From: an uncultured Paracoccus sp.
Lineage (GTDB): Bacteria > Pseudomonadota > Alphaproteobacteria > Rhodobacterales > Rhodobacteraceae
Reading direction: 5' to 3'
DNA length: 40,922 nt
Assembly: GCF_937873615.1 (NCBI RefSeq)
Contig: NZ_CALMYP010000054.1
Location: 1-40,922, forward strand
In this document: one piece after another, positions 1-7,680 of the stretch
Layout of the letters: every line of letters begins with the position of its first letter
How positions within the stretch are numbered: the first letter of the stretch is position 1
Position numbers and translations under genes: made by a program
The notes under the pieces: model-generated
The model's database searches: none
What the model was told of the DNA's origin: nothing
Seen by the model: only the letters and a program-made list of their open reading frames with translations

Positions 1-638
1 CAATATTCGATGACATAGCCGGTGCCGCCGGCGGTGCCGGTCGCGCCGATCACCGAGAGCGTGATGTCCTTGGCGGTCACACCGGGGCGCAGCTTGCCGG
101 TGATTTCCACCTTCATGTTCTTCGATTTCGACTGGATCAGCGTCTGGGTGGCCAGAACATGTTCGACCTCGGATGTGCCGATGCCATGGGCGAGCGCGCC
201 GAAGGCGCCGTGGGTGGCGGTATGGCTGTCGCCGCAGACCACGGTCATTCCGGGCAGGGTCCAGCCCTGTTCGGGGCCGACGATATGGACGATGCCCTGA
301 CGGATATCGCTCATCGGGTAGTAGTTCAGCCCGAATTCCTTGGCGTTCTTGTCAAGCTCGGCGACCTGAATGCGGCCTTCGGGGTTCTCGATCCCGTTCA
401 CGCGGTCGGCGGTGGTCGGCACGTTATGGTCGGGCACGGCGATGGTCTGTTCCGGGCGGCGGACCTTGCGGCCCGACATGCGCAGCCCTTCGAAGGCCTG
501 CGGGCTGGTCACTTCGTGGACCAGGTGGCGGTCGATATAGAGAAGCGAGGTGCCGTCAGCGGTGGTGTCGACGACATGGGCGTCCCAGATCTTGTCATAG
601 AGCGTGCGGGGCGCGCCCGCTTTGGTGGTGCCGGTCAT
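1..638 (-). CDS. leuC: 3-isopropylmalate dehydratase large subunit, 5' part (runs off the window)
   Basis: Aconitase-family iron-sulfur enzyme of leucine synthesis; with LeuD it isomerises 2-isopropylmalate to 3-isopropylmalate in the cytoplasm. Only the first ~212 codons are present. The visible protein begins [21 protein letters not shown], then shows the family stretches [21 protein letters not shown] and [20 protein letters not shown] (first Fe-S cysteine in VCGDSHT). The rest, with the other two cluster cysteines, lies outside the window. The ATG at 636-638 starts at the usual family position and is preceded by an AAAGAGAA purine run. A 0.4 kb non-coding stretch lies upstream. Identification is secure. 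Confidence 0.96.
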   Translation of the reverse strand, partial: MTGTTKAGAPRTLYDKIWDAHVVDTTADGTSLLYIDRHLVHEVTSPQAFEGLRMSGRKVRRPEQTIAVPDHNVPTTADRVNGIENPEGRIQVAELDKNAKEFGLNYYPMSDIRQGIVHIVGPEQGWTLPGMTVVCGDSHTATHGAFGALAHGIGTSEVEHVLATQTLIQSKSKNMKVEITGKLRPGVTAKDITLSVIGATGTAGGTGYVIEY

Positions 639-1077
639 GGCTGTTCTCTTTTTCAGGAATGGCTTTCAGGGGTGATCGGGCAGGGGCCGGATCACAGTCG
701 GGCAGTCACGGACAGGCTTTCGCCATAGAAGCGGCCCGGCAGGCGGGCGCGGTCGTGAATGTTGAAATAGCGCATCATGGGCGGCAATTTATGCCCCTTG
801 CCGCGTCGAGGCAAGGGATTCGGGTGCCCAGCTGACGGGGCGCGAATGCTGGGGTCGTCGGTTCGATCTGTGGACCCGCCCGGAATCGAGGCGCGCAGCG
901 CCGCCGGGCAGCGGCCGACCGCCCCCTGGGCGGCCGCTTCGGTGCCGGTCCGCGCCGGCGCATCCGTTCGGCGGGGCGGCGCGATAAAGTGTATCGCTCT
1001 GGCGTGGCAGCGGCCACCCGCGGTCGGCCGCTGCCCGGCGGCTTGCACTGGTGCCCGGGGCTTGTCACAAGCGGGAC
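639..1077. other. Non-coding gap between leuC and rluE with hairpins and a possible leuC leader
   Basis: No convincing full-length gene is seen here; the flanking genes are transcribed away from each other, so the promoters of both must lie inside. It contains an 8-bp stem at 795-802/810-817 (CCCTTGCC with GGCAAGGG) in the putative leuC leader, and a long inverted repeat at 900-1042 described separately. A 28-codon reading frame on the minus strand (692-778, MMRYFNIHDR...) ends 54 bases before the leuC start; it lacks a good ribosome binding site and is not Leu-rich, so I do not call it a gene. Confidence 0.6.
900..1042. repeat. Long inverted repeat, 23-bp perfect arms
   Basis: Bases 900-922 are the exact reverse complement of 1020-1042 (arm begins GCCGCCGGGCAGCGGCCGAC). 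After a 4-base offset the similarity resumes (GGGCGGCCGCT against GGGTGGCCGCT), so the full arms were probably ~38 bp. The loop is ~97 bases. Its size, GC content and intergenic location suit a dispersed intergenic palindrome (REP/MITE-like) or a large hairpin in the 5' region of rluE or leuC. No second copy is present in this window. Confidence 0.7.
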
Positions 1078-1620
1078 ATGCTGATCCTGCTGAACAAGCC
1101 TTACGGCGTGCTGCCGCAATTCACCGATAACTCGGTCCCGCCAAGGCCGGTGCTGGCGGATTATGTCAAGGTGCAGGGGGTCTATCCGGCGGGGCGGCTG
1201 GACATGGACAGCGAGGGGCTGTTGCTGCTGACCGACGATGGCCGGTTGCAGGCGCGGATCTCGGACCCGAAGCACAAGATGGAAAAGACCTATCTGGTGC
1301 AGGTCGAGGGCGCGCCCGAGGCCGCGCAACTGGCGGCGCTGGCACAGGGGGTCACGCTCAAGGACGGCCCGACCCTGCCGGCCAAAGCCGAGCTGATCGC
1401 GCCGCCGGATCTGTGGCCGCGCGATCCGCCGGTGCGGATGCGCAAGACCGTGCCCGATGCCTGGATCCGCCTGACCATCCGCGAGGGTCGCAATCGGCAG
1501 GTCCGCCGCATGACCGCCGCCGTCGGCCTGCCGACGCTGCGGCTGGTGCGCTGGCAGGTCGGGGGCTGGACGCTGGACGGGATCGCGCCCGGGACATGGC
1601 GCGAGGCCGGGCTGCGTTAA
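1078..1620 (+). CDS. rluE: 23S rRNA pseudouridine synthase, RluE/RsuA type
   Basis: 180-residue pseudouridine synthase of the RsuA/RluB/E/F family; E. coli RluE modifies U2457 of 23S rRNA. The protein starts directly with the catalytic domain ([12 protein letters not shown]), without the N-terminal S4 domain, as RluE does. The catalytic aspartate lies in the motif [15 protein letters not shown] (residues ~41-55), and the family signature [12 protein letters not shown] is near residues 136-147. The ATG at 1078 is chosen over an in-frame upstream start at 1051 because homologues begin at this point. It stands alone, divergent from leuC, and is followed by the RTX gene on the same strand. Confidence 0.9.
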   Translation: MLILLNKPYGVLPQFTDNSVPPRPVLADYVKVQGVYPAGRLDMDSEGLLLLTDDGRLQARISDPKHKMEKTYLVQVEGAPEAAQLAALAQGVTLKDGPTLPAKAELIAPPDLWPRDPPVRMRKTVPDAWIRLTIREGRNRQVRRMTAAVGLPTLRLVRWQVGGWTLDGIAPGTWREAGLR

Positions 1621-1692
1621 CCGTTTCTTCAGAAACCTTACCTGCAGGTTAACTGTTTGCGATATGTTCTACCCTTGTCAAAGAGGTGTAAC

Positions 1693-2553
1693 ATGTTGAT
1701 TCTTGCCGGTGTTCTTGGTGCGATTGCGGCAGGTGCCGCTGTTGGGGCCATGAGTGACGATGACGATGAGGCTGCAACCGCCGAGACGCCGGAGAAATTG
1801 CCGGAAGGCGAAGGGGAGGAGGTGGGGAACCTTCTCGATCTGGTGCTGTCCGGCGATGGAGAGTTGCTTGGCGGAGCGGGCGACGACCACCTGAGCGGGG
1901 GTGCGGGGCGCGACGACCTGACCGGCGGCGATGGCGATGATACGCTTTATGGCGAGGGCGACGACGACTGGATCTTCGGCGACGACGCGCCAGAGGCGGC
2001 GGGCGATGATCTTCTGTTCGGCGGTGCGGGCGACGATACGCTGGCCGGCAATGGCGGCGACGATGCGCTGGAGGGCGGCGAAGGCGACGACCGGCTGTTC
2101 GGGGGCGATGGCGACGACAGGATTCACGGTGGCGCGGGCGATGACGAGCTGGTCGGCAGTGCCGGCGATGATGTTCTGGCCGGCGGGGCCGGGGATGACG
2201 ACCTGTCCGGGGGGACGGGCGAAGATGTGCTCGACGGGGGCGCGGGGGTCGATTACCTGCATGGCGGCGCGGGTGCCGATACGTTGATCGGGCATGGTGG
2301 CGACTGGCTGGACGGAAATGCGGGCGAGGATGTCTTCGTGATCGAACCCGATGGCGATGGCGTGGCCAGTATCGGCGATTTCGCCGCCGGCGACCGGATC
2401 GAGATCGACGTGGAGAACCCCGAGGCCAAGCTGAGCATTATCCGGCAGGAGGATGGCAGCGCGACCCTGCTGGTCGATGGCGCGGCGGTGGCGCGGGTGG
2501 TCCATGCCGATGCGCTCTCGGACGCGGATATCACGCTGATCGCCAATCGCTGA
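1693..2553 (+). CDS. RTX-type calcium-binding repeat protein
   Basis: 286 residues. Residues 2-20 are hydrophobic (LILAGVLGAIAAGAAVGAM) but without basic residues, followed by an acidic linker. From about residue 54 to 215 there are roughly sixteen glycine/aspartate nonapeptides of the GGxGxDxUx type (GGAGDDTLA, GGDGDDRIH), which fold into a parallel beta roll that binds calcium. The last ~65 residues form a beta-rich tail ending DADITLIANR, like the C-terminal domain of type I secreted proteins of Rhodobacterales. A good ribosome binding site (AAGAGGTG) sits 6 bases before the ATG at 1693; an in-frame start at 1657 lacks one. No type I exporter genes are nearby. The substrate or role is unknown; no enzyme domain is visible. 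Confidence 0.85.
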   Translation: MLILAGVLGAIAAGAAVGAMSDDDDEAATAETPEKLPEGEGEEVGNLLDLVLSGDGELLGGAGDDHLSGGAGRDDLTGGDGDDTLYGEGDDDWIFGDDAPEAAGDDLLFGGAGDDTLAGNGGDDALEGGEGDDRLFGGDGDDRIHGGAGDDELVGSAGDDVLAGGAGDDDLSGGTGEDVLDGGAGVDYLHGGAGADTLIGHGGDWLDGNAGEDVFVIEPDGDGVASIGDFAAGDRIEIDVENPEAKLSIIRQEDGSATLLVDGAAVARVVHADALSDADITLIANR

Positions 2554-2698
2554 GGGCGCGCGGGGGCTTTCTTTTCGGGATGAAATTGCGTATAGGCGCG
2601 CGTCCGCCGGTCTGAACCGGCGCGGCACCCTCCATGGGCCTGTGCTGGACGACATCCCGGCCTGCGCCATAACCCCTTGTTTCTGAAAGGAGACCCCG

Positions 2699-2968
2699 AT
2701 GTCGATTACTGTCGAAGAAAAGAATCGCCTGATGAAGGAATATGCGACCAAGGAAGGCGACACCGGTTCGCCCGAGGTTCAGGTCGCGATTCTGACCTCG
2801 CGTATTTCCACGCTGACCGAGCATTTCAAGACCCACAAGAAGGACAACCACTCTCGTCGTGGCCTTCTGATGATGGTGGCTCAGCGCCGCAAGCTGCTGG
2901 ACTATCTGAAAGGCAAGGATGAGGGCCGTTATCAGGACCTGATCAAGCGCCTGGGCATCCGCCGCTGA
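2699..2968 (+). CDS. rpsO: 30S ribosomal protein S15
   Basis: 89 residues, the normal length for S15, which binds 16S rRNA helices 20-22 early in assembly of the 30S platform. The signatures [16 protein letters not shown] and [23 protein letters not shown] are clear. AAAGGAGA lies 7 bases before the ATG. The gene has its own leader (2554-2698) containing a GC stem at 2604-2621 and a strong terminator after it. In many bacteria rpsO is followed by pnp; here pnp is almost 5 kb away on the other strand. Confidence 0.98.
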   Translation: MSITVEEKNRLMKEYATKEGDTGSPEVQVAILTSRISTLTEHFKTHKKDNHSRRGLLMMVAQRRKLLDYLKGKDEGRYQDLIKRLGIRR

Positions 2969-3008
2969 GCGCCGCGCCCTTCGCAGGAAGGGCGTGACCG
3001 GAATGACG

Positions 3009-3043
3009 AACGCCCGCAGCTTGCGCTGCGGGCGTTTTCTTTT
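3009..3043 (+). terminator. Rho-independent terminator of rpsO
   Basis: A perfect 12-bp stem (AACGCCCGCAGC, loop TTGC, GCTGCGGGCGTT) at 3009-3036 is followed by TTCTTTT. It starts 40 bases after the rpsO stop and also separates rpsO from the convergent aldehyde dehydrogenase gene. Confidence 0.9.
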
Positions 3044-3058
3044 GGCGGTAAGGGGCGG

Positions 3059-4510
3059 TCAGCTTTCCGGGTCCCAGCCGCTGATGGCCTTGGAATCCAT
3101 GAATTCCTCGATCCCCCAGACGCCGCCTTCACGGGCCCGGCCCGAGCGGCCGATGCCGCCGAAGAAGGCGCCGGGGCCGCGACCCTCGCCATTGGTTTCG
3201 ACCATGCCGGCGCGCAGCTTGCGGGCCAGGCGGTTGCGGCGGCTGCCGTCCTGGGTCTGGACATAGTTGGTCAGCCCGTAGGCGGTGTCATTGGCGATGG
3301 CGATCGCCTCTTCCTCGGTGTCGAAGGGGATGATCGACAGGACCGGGCCGAAGATTTCCTCGCGCGCGATGGTCATGTCGTTGTTCACATCGGCAAAGAC
3401 CGTCGGGCGGACGAAATAGCCGCGATTGAGATTCTCGGGCAGGCCGGTGCCGCCGGCGACCAGGCGGGCGCCTTCGTCGATGCCCTTCTGGATGAGGCCC
3501 TGAATCTTGTCCCATTGCGCCTTCGACACGACCGGGCCGATATGGCGGCCGGCGTCATGGCCGCTGGCGACGGGGGTCTTTTCGGCGACCTCGCGCGCGG
3601 TTTCGACGGCGCGGTCATAGACCTCTCGTTGCACCAGCATCCGGGTCGGCGCGTTGCAGCTTTGGCCGGAATTGTAGAACACATGCCGGGTGCCGCGCAG
3701 CACCGCCTTGTCATCGGCATCGGCGAAGATCACGTTGGCGCCCTTGCCGCCCAGTTCCAGCGCCACCTTCTTGAGGCTGTCGGCGGCGGCCTTGGAGATG
3801 GCGATCCCGGCCCGGGTGGAGCCGGTGAAGCTGATCATCTCGACATCGGGATGGGTGGACAGCTGGGTGCCGACGCCGACACCGTCGCCGTTCACCATGT
3901 TGAAGACGCCGGGCGGCAGGCCGGCCTCGTCCACGATCTCGGCGAAGACCATCGAAGACAGCGGCGCGATTTCCGAGGGCTTCAGCACCATGGTATCGCC
4001 GGCCAGCAGCGCCGGGATCACCTTCAGCGTGACCTGATTCATCGGCCAGTTCCACGGCGTGATCAGGCCGACGACGCCGATAGGCTCCCACGCGATCATG
4101 GTGGTGGGCGAGGCCGCGTTCAGCGGGCGGATGAATTCGAAATCGCGGAAGGCGTCGATGAAATTCTGGGTGTGAAAGGCCCCGGCCATGACCTGATCGC
4201 CCGAGGACATGTCGGAGGGCGCGCCCATTTCATGGGTGATGGCCCAGGCCATGTCGCCGGCGCGGCGCTTGTAGATCTCCAGAATCTTCTCGACATAGGC
4301 CAGACGCTCCGCCGGGGGCGTGGCCGACCAGGCCGGGAAGGCGCGCTTGGCGGCGGCCACGGCGGCGTCGGTATCGGCCTGATCGCCCAGCGAGATCACC
4401 GCCACGGCTTCCTCGGTCGAGGGGTCGATGACCTCCAGGTCATTGGCGCGGGCGGGGTCCACCCATTTGCCGTCGATATAGAATTGTCGCTTGTTCAGAA
4501 GCTCGCTCAT
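3059..4510 (-). CDS. NAD(P)-dependent aldehyde dehydrogenase
   Basis: 483 residues, the full length of the ALDH superfamily; it oxidises an aldehyde to the acid. The catalytic cysteine is C285 (SGQSCNAP), the general base E252 (LELGGKGANV), the oxyanion asparagine N154 (TPWNWP) and the cofactor lysine K177 (LKPSE); the Rossmann glycine motif is FTGSTRAG (228-235). The closest subgroup by eye is the AldA/BetB-like 'aldehyde dehydrogenase family protein' common in Rhodobacterales; the substrate cannot be read from sequence. GGAGGA lies 8 bases before the ATG at 4508-4510, which decides against an upstream in-frame start. A short palindromic site just upstream suggests control by a repressor. 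It is monocistronic, divergent from the peroxiredoxin. Confidence 0.93.
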   Translation of the reverse strand: MSELLNKRQFYIDGKWVDPARANDLEVIDPSTEEAVAVISLGDQADTDAAVAAAKRAFPAWSATPPAERLAYVEKILEIYKRRAGDMAWAITHEMGAPSDMSSGDQVMAGAFHTQNFIDAFRDFEFIRPLNAASPTTMIAWEPIGVVGLITPWNWPMNQVTLKVIPALLAGDTMVLKPSEIAPLSSMVFAEIVDEAGLPPGVFNMVNGDGVGVGTQLSTHPDVEMISFTGSTRAGIAISKAAADSLKKVALELGGKGANVIFADADDKAVLRGTRHVFYNSGQSCNAPTRMLVQREVYDRAVETAREVAEKTPVASGHDAGRHIGPVVSKAQWDKIQGLIQKGIDEGARLVAGGTGLPENLNRGYFVRPTVFADVNNDMTIAREEIFGPVLSIIPFDTEEEAIAIANDTAYGLTNYVQTQDGSRRNRLARKLRAGMVETNGEGRGPGAFFGGIGRSGRAREGGVWGIEEFMDSKAISGWDPES

Positions 4511-4526
4511 CTTGAGTCCTCCATTC

Positions 4527-4545
4527 ATTGACCGAATGGTCGCAT
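4527..4545. promoter_or_regulatory. Candidate TetR-type operator upstream of the aldehyde dehydrogenase
   Basis: The sequence ATTGACCGAATGGTCGCAT contains the palindromic core GACC-N4-GGTC, 20 bases upstream of the dehydrogenase start and next to its ribosome binding site. GACCGA...GGTC cores are typical of operators of TetR/AcrR repressors of aldehyde and acyl-CoA genes. No TetR gene is in the window, so this is inference. Confidence 0.4.
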
Positions 4546-4689
4546 TTACATTTGCCCCGCGCAAGGCGGGTTCTTGCAGAGTTAGGAACGATGGCGCGGT
4601 CCGACCAGATCGGATGACGCGACGAAAAAGCCCTTGGAAACTGGCGCAGGCGACCTATGTTCGCCACAGGTTACTTGAAAGGATCCGAG

Positions 4690-5352
4690 ATGAGCCTGCG
4701 TATCAACGATACCGCCCCCGATTTCACCGCGAATTCCACGGAAGGCACGATCAACTTCCATGACTGGCTGGGGGACAGCTATGCGCTTGTCTTCTCTCAC
4801 CCGCGCGATTTCACCCCGGTCTGCACCACCGAGTTTGGCGCCGTGGCCCAGCTGGCCCCGGAATTCGAGAAGCGCGGCACCAAGGTCGTCGGCGTTTCCG
4901 TCGATTCGGTCGAGGATCACGTCAAATGGAAGAACGACATTGCCGCCTTCGCCGGCGCGCCGGCGAATTTCGCCATCATCGACGATACCGATCTGACCGT
5001 CGCCAAGGCCTATGACATGCTGCCGGCGGAATATTACCTGCCGAGCGAGGGCCGCACGCCCCAGCATTCGGCGACCGTGCGCACCGTCTTCATCATCGGG
5101 CCGGACAAGAAGGTCCGCCTGACCATGACCTATCCGATGTCGGTGGGCCGCAACTTCGCCGAGATCCTGCGCGCGCTGGACGCGGTGCAGGAAACCGACG
5201 GCGTGCCGCTGGCGACGCCCGCGAACTGGGTGCCGGGTCAGGACGTGATCGTGGCGCTGTCGCTGGACGATGCCGCCGCCGAGGCGAAATACGGCAAGCT
5301 GGACAAGAAGCTGCCCTATCTGCGCTTCGCCAAGGACCCGAAGCACGGCTGA
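4690..5352 (+). CDS. 1-Cys peroxiredoxin (Prx6 class)
   Basis: 220 residues, cytoplasmic thiol peroxidase that reduces hydrogen peroxide and alkyl hydroperoxides. The active-site motif is HPRDFTPVCTTE with the peroxidatic cysteine at C45; there is no other cysteine in the protein, which defines the 1-Cys type. The long C-terminal dimerisation extension of the Prx6 class (from about residue 165, with PANWVPGQDVIV) is present. ATG at 4690 is preceded by AAAGGATCC; an in-frame start at 4657 would add eleven residues not typical of the family. It has its own terminator and is divergent from the aldehyde dehydrogenase; both are detoxifying enzymes but no shared control is evident. Confidence 0.95.
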   Translation: MSLRINDTAPDFTANSTEGTINFHDWLGDSYALVFSHPRDFTPVCTTEFGAVAQLAPEFEKRGTKVVGVSVDSVEDHVKWKNDIAAFAGAPANFAIIDDTDLTVAKAYDMLPAEYYLPSEGRTPQHSATVRTVFIIGPDKKVRLTMTYPMSVGRNFAEILRALDAVQETDGVPLATPANWVPGQDVIVALSLDDAAAEAKYGKLDKKLPYLRFAKDPKHG

Positions 5353-5372
5353 GGCCGCTGCGACGAACAAGG

Positions 5373-5400
5373 GGCCGCGCCTTCGGGCGCGGCCTTTTTT
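5373..5400 (+). terminator. Rho-independent terminator of the peroxiredoxin gene
   Basis: Perfect 9-bp stem GGCCGCGCC / GGCGCGGCC with a TTCG tetraloop (5373-5394), followed by six T residues. Confidence 0.92.
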
Positions 5401-5498
5401 GTGGGGGGCTGCTGTGCGGGACGAACCCGCCATTTGCATTTGATCTTCTCAAGCAACAAGCGGGCCAGATTGTCAAAAATACTTTTCGACGACTATGC

Positions 5499-5912
5499 CT
5501 AGTTTGGTTTCTCAACATACCATACGAAACACACTGCACGCAGAGGGTCGCCTCCGCCGGCAACATACTCATTAAGTGCATTTGTGAAGGCTTTCTTTCC
5601 CTCCGCGAGAAAATCCCATCTGTGCGGAAGCTGTTCGAATTGCGACAGCGCTTCTTGAGCTGTCCACTCGATTTTTTCTTGTTTGGAAAGGCGATTGGGC
5701 ATCACGCGCAGAGTATCGACTTCAATCCAGTAACACTCGCACGTTCCAGCGGGCAGTCGAAATTGGAGTTGTCCGCCAACATTGATCAGCCCTGCTTCCT
5801 GCGCTGCGAAGACAACTTTCGGGATGGCTTCAAGCGGCCAAGCATATTCGTTACCCCGTAGCGTTGCGCTGTCCAATACGTGAGCTGGCAAAAGTTTTTC
5901 GTAACGAACCAT
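5499..5912 (-). CDS. Hypothetical protein in an AT-richer islet
   Basis: 137 residues, no family recognised. The protein starts MVRYEKLLPAHVLDSATL, contains GNEYAWPLEAIPKV and a middle part rich in aromatic residues and cysteines (GTCECYWIEVD), and ends with CFVWYVEKPN; no signal peptide or membrane helix is seen, so it should be cytoplasmic. Codon use is clearly more AT-rich than in the neighbours and the flanks (about 5440-5960) share this, which suggests acquisition by transfer. The start at 5912 has only a weak AAAAGA upstream. It lies between the peroxiredoxin terminator and two glycosyltransferases on the same strand. The long intact frame supports a real gene. Confidence 0.65.
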   Translation of the reverse strand: MVRYEKLLPAHVLDSATLRGNEYAWPLEAIPKVVFAAQEAGLINVGGQLQFRLPAGTCECYWIEVDTLRVMPNRLSKQEKIEWTAQEALSQFEQLPHRWDFLAEGKKAFTNALNEYVAGGGDPLRAVCFVWYVEKPN

Positions 5913-5966
5913 TCTTTTATCATACTACTGCCCGAAGGCGTACGCTATGGGCTCAAATCCCCCCCC

Positions 5967-6758
5967 TCACAAGAATCCCGCCGCCCGGGCGCGGGCGACG
6001 TGATGGCCTAGAAAACTGTCCTCGGGGATGGTGCCGCCGAAATCGCGGGCCACGACCTTATGGACATTCGAGGCGCTGACATGGACGCCATAGGTCTCGG
6101 GGCCGAAACTTGCGTCGCTGAGGGCGCCGGGCGTCACGAACTGCACGCATCTGCTGGGTCCGATGGGGTAGAAGGTCTTTGCCGGCAGGGCGAATTTCAC
6201 CTCGTCATGACGTTTGAGAGCGGCGGACAGCGCGCGCGGGCCGGTGCTGCCCCAGGGCCATTCCTCGATGGGGACGCCCCGGCCAAGGGTCTTGATCTGG
6301 TATTTCAGCCGCCGCAACCCGGTGATATGCGGGGCGATCCCGCGCATTCCGGGCCGGAAGCGGCTCAACTCTGCCAGGGCGGGCGAGGTCTTGGGCATCC
6401 GCAGCACGGCGCAATTCACCCGCTCGGCGTTTTCATGGGCATAGATGCGGTCGCCCGGGAAGTCGAAGGGGCGTAGCGCGATGATATCCAGATCGACCCA
6501 GACGCTTTCGGTCCGGTCCATCAGCGCATAGCGGAAAAAGTTGGAATGCAGAGAGGGGCTGCCCTCGCGGCGGTAATGGGCGACCTGCCGGGTTGGCAGG
6601 ATCTCGTTCGCGTCGCGGCCCTTCACCCCGGCGGGCAATCCGTCGAGCGGCGCATAGCTGTAGACGGTCAGCCGGTGGCCGTGGCGCAGGAAAGAGGCGA
6701 TGCTGGCATATTCGATAGGGCCGAGATCACCCACCCATAATGTTGCGAGTTCGCGCAA
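5967..6758 (-). CDS. GT32-like glycosyltransferase, paralogue 1
   Basis: 263 residues. It resembles glycosyltransferases with a sugar-binding DXD motif (GT32 / alpha-1,4-glycosyltransferase type) used for capsule, LPS or protein glycans: the motif is WVDLDIIALRPF with D89 and D91 binding metal and nucleotide sugar, preceded by HSNFFRYALM, and followed by WGSTGPRAL. It is about 45-50% identical by eye to the next gene upstream, so the two are a tandem duplication. The start is a TTG at 6756-6758 after a GGGGG run; the second paralogue has the homologous TTG. The C-terminal HLW motif of the paralogue is replaced here by VHVSAS, so the acceptor side may have diverged. Acceptor and donor sugars are unknown. 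Confidence 0.8.
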   Translation of the reverse strand: MRELATLWVGDLGPIEYASIASFLRHGHRLTVYSYAPLDGLPAGVKGRDANEILPTRQVAHYRREGSPSLHSNFFRYALMDRTESVWVDLDIIALRPFDFPGDRIYAHENAERVNCAVLRMPKTSPALAELSRFRPGMRGIAPHITGLRRLKYQIKTLGRGVPIEEWPWGSTGPRALSAALKRHDEVKFALPAKTFYPIGPSRCVQFVTPGALSDASFGPETYGVHVSASNVHKVVARDFGGTIPEDSFLGHHVARARAAGFL

Positions 6759-6833
6759 GCGTGCCCCCTTTGTCGATGACGGGCAGCATCAAGATCCGGC
6801 CCCGGTCAGCTTCTTGCGGCTGCGCCCCGTTCG

Positions 6834-7616
6834 TCAAGCGAAGGTCTGCAGGATTTCGGCATAAAGGCTGCCTGCCGGGGGCTGGCCGTCATGGCGTTCC
6901 TGCAGCGTCTTGCGGATCCGGCTGCCCCAGAGATGCAGGCAGAAGGTCGCGTCACCGAAATCGCTGAGCTGCCAGCGGCCGGGCTCGATGAACTCGGCGT
7001 AATCGTTCACCCCGATGGGATAGAAGGCTTCTATCGGCAGGGCGTGATGCTGCTCGTTATTCTCGGTCAGGTAGATCGTCAGGGCTTTCGGGCCGGTGCT
7101 GCCCCAGGCCCATTTTTCGATGGGATAGCCGCGCCCGAAGGTCCGAAGCCAGTATTTCAGGCGCCTTGCCCCGGTGATGTGGGGCGGCACGCCGCGGGTG
7201 GTGGGCGAAAATTCCAGCAGCTTGCGCAGGGTGGGAGAGTTTCGTGGCAGGCTGAGAACGGCGCCGTTGATGGATTCGCTGGTTTCATAGCCCATCAGAT
7301 AGTCGCTCGACGGGAAGGGCCGGAGCGAGATGATGTCGAGATCGACCCAGGCGGCATCGGTCTTGTCGAGCAGGGCATAGCGAAACAGGTTCGAATGCAA
7401 GGCCGGGCTGGGTTTGCGCTTGTTGTGATAATACAGGATCTTGTCCCCGGCCATGATCTCTGCCGCATCGCGCCCGGTGACGCCGGGGGGCAGGTCCGAA
7501 ATCGGGGAATAGCTGTAAACCGTGACAGGGTGGCCGACGCGAACGAAGGAATTGAGGCTCGCCCGTTCCATTGCGCCCAGATCGCCGCCAATCCAGAGAG
7601 AGGCCAGTTCACGCAA
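6834..7616 (-). CDS. GT32-like glycosyltransferase, paralogue 2
   Basis: 260 residues from the TTG at 7614-7616; a second in-frame TTG at 7622 is possible but GAGGTG is spaced 7 bases from 7616, and the first paralogue begins at the equivalent MRELA. The DXD motif is WVDLDIISLRPF (D92, D94), with HSNLFRYALL before it and PHITGARRLKYWLRTFGRG and WGSTGPKAL after it. The C-terminal FCLHLWGSRIRK carries the histidine usually conserved near the end of GT32 enzymes. It is 75 bases upstream of paralogue 1 on the same strand and 58 bases downstream of pnp, from which a stem-loop separates it. Likely role: adding sugars to a surface polysaccharide; substrates unknown. Confidence 0.82.
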   Translation of the reverse strand: MRELASLWIGGDLGAMERASLNSFVRVGHPVTVYSYSPISDLPPGVTGRDAAEIMAGDKILYYHNKRKPSPALHSNLFRYALLDKTDAAWVDLDIISLRPFPSSDYLMGYETSESINGAVLSLPRNSPTLRKLLEFSPTTRGVPPHITGARRLKYWLRTFGRGYPIEKWAWGSTGPKALTIYLTENNEQHHALPIEAFYPIGVNDYAEFIEPGRWQLSDFGDATFCLHLWGSRIRKTLQERHDGQPPAGSLYAEILQTFA

Positions 7617-7645
7617 AATCAATCACCTCATTGCAACAGCCGTGG

Positions 7646-7670
7646 CGGTCGGCCAGGTGCTGGCCGACCG
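7646..7670 (-). terminator. Stem-loop after pnp
   Basis: Perfect 11-bp stem CGGTCGGCCAG / CTGGCCGACCG around a 3-base loop, 11 bases after the pnp stop. There is no T-run on either strand, so it may act as an mRNA 3' stabiliser or weak terminator rather than a full intrinsic terminator. Confidence 0.6.
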
Positions 7671-7680
7671 TCGTTCGTGT

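Noticed and set aside
1846-2330. Tandem DNA repeats that could look like a CRISPR or satellite array
   Set aside because: They are codon-level repeats of RTX nonapeptides within one open frame, with no spacers.
1678-2763. 361-codon frame opposite the RTX gene
   Set aside because: It only mirrors the Gly/Asp repeats as Ile/Ala/Val-rich sequence and runs through rpsO's start.
4582-5439. 285-codon minus-strand frame opposite the peroxiredoxin gene
   Set aside because: Antisense of a clear peroxiredoxin with its own terminator; no family features.
5945-5968. tRNA-like T-arm sequence GGGCTCAAATCCC
   Set aside because: No acceptor, D or anticodon arm can be folded around it; treated as chance or at most a relic.
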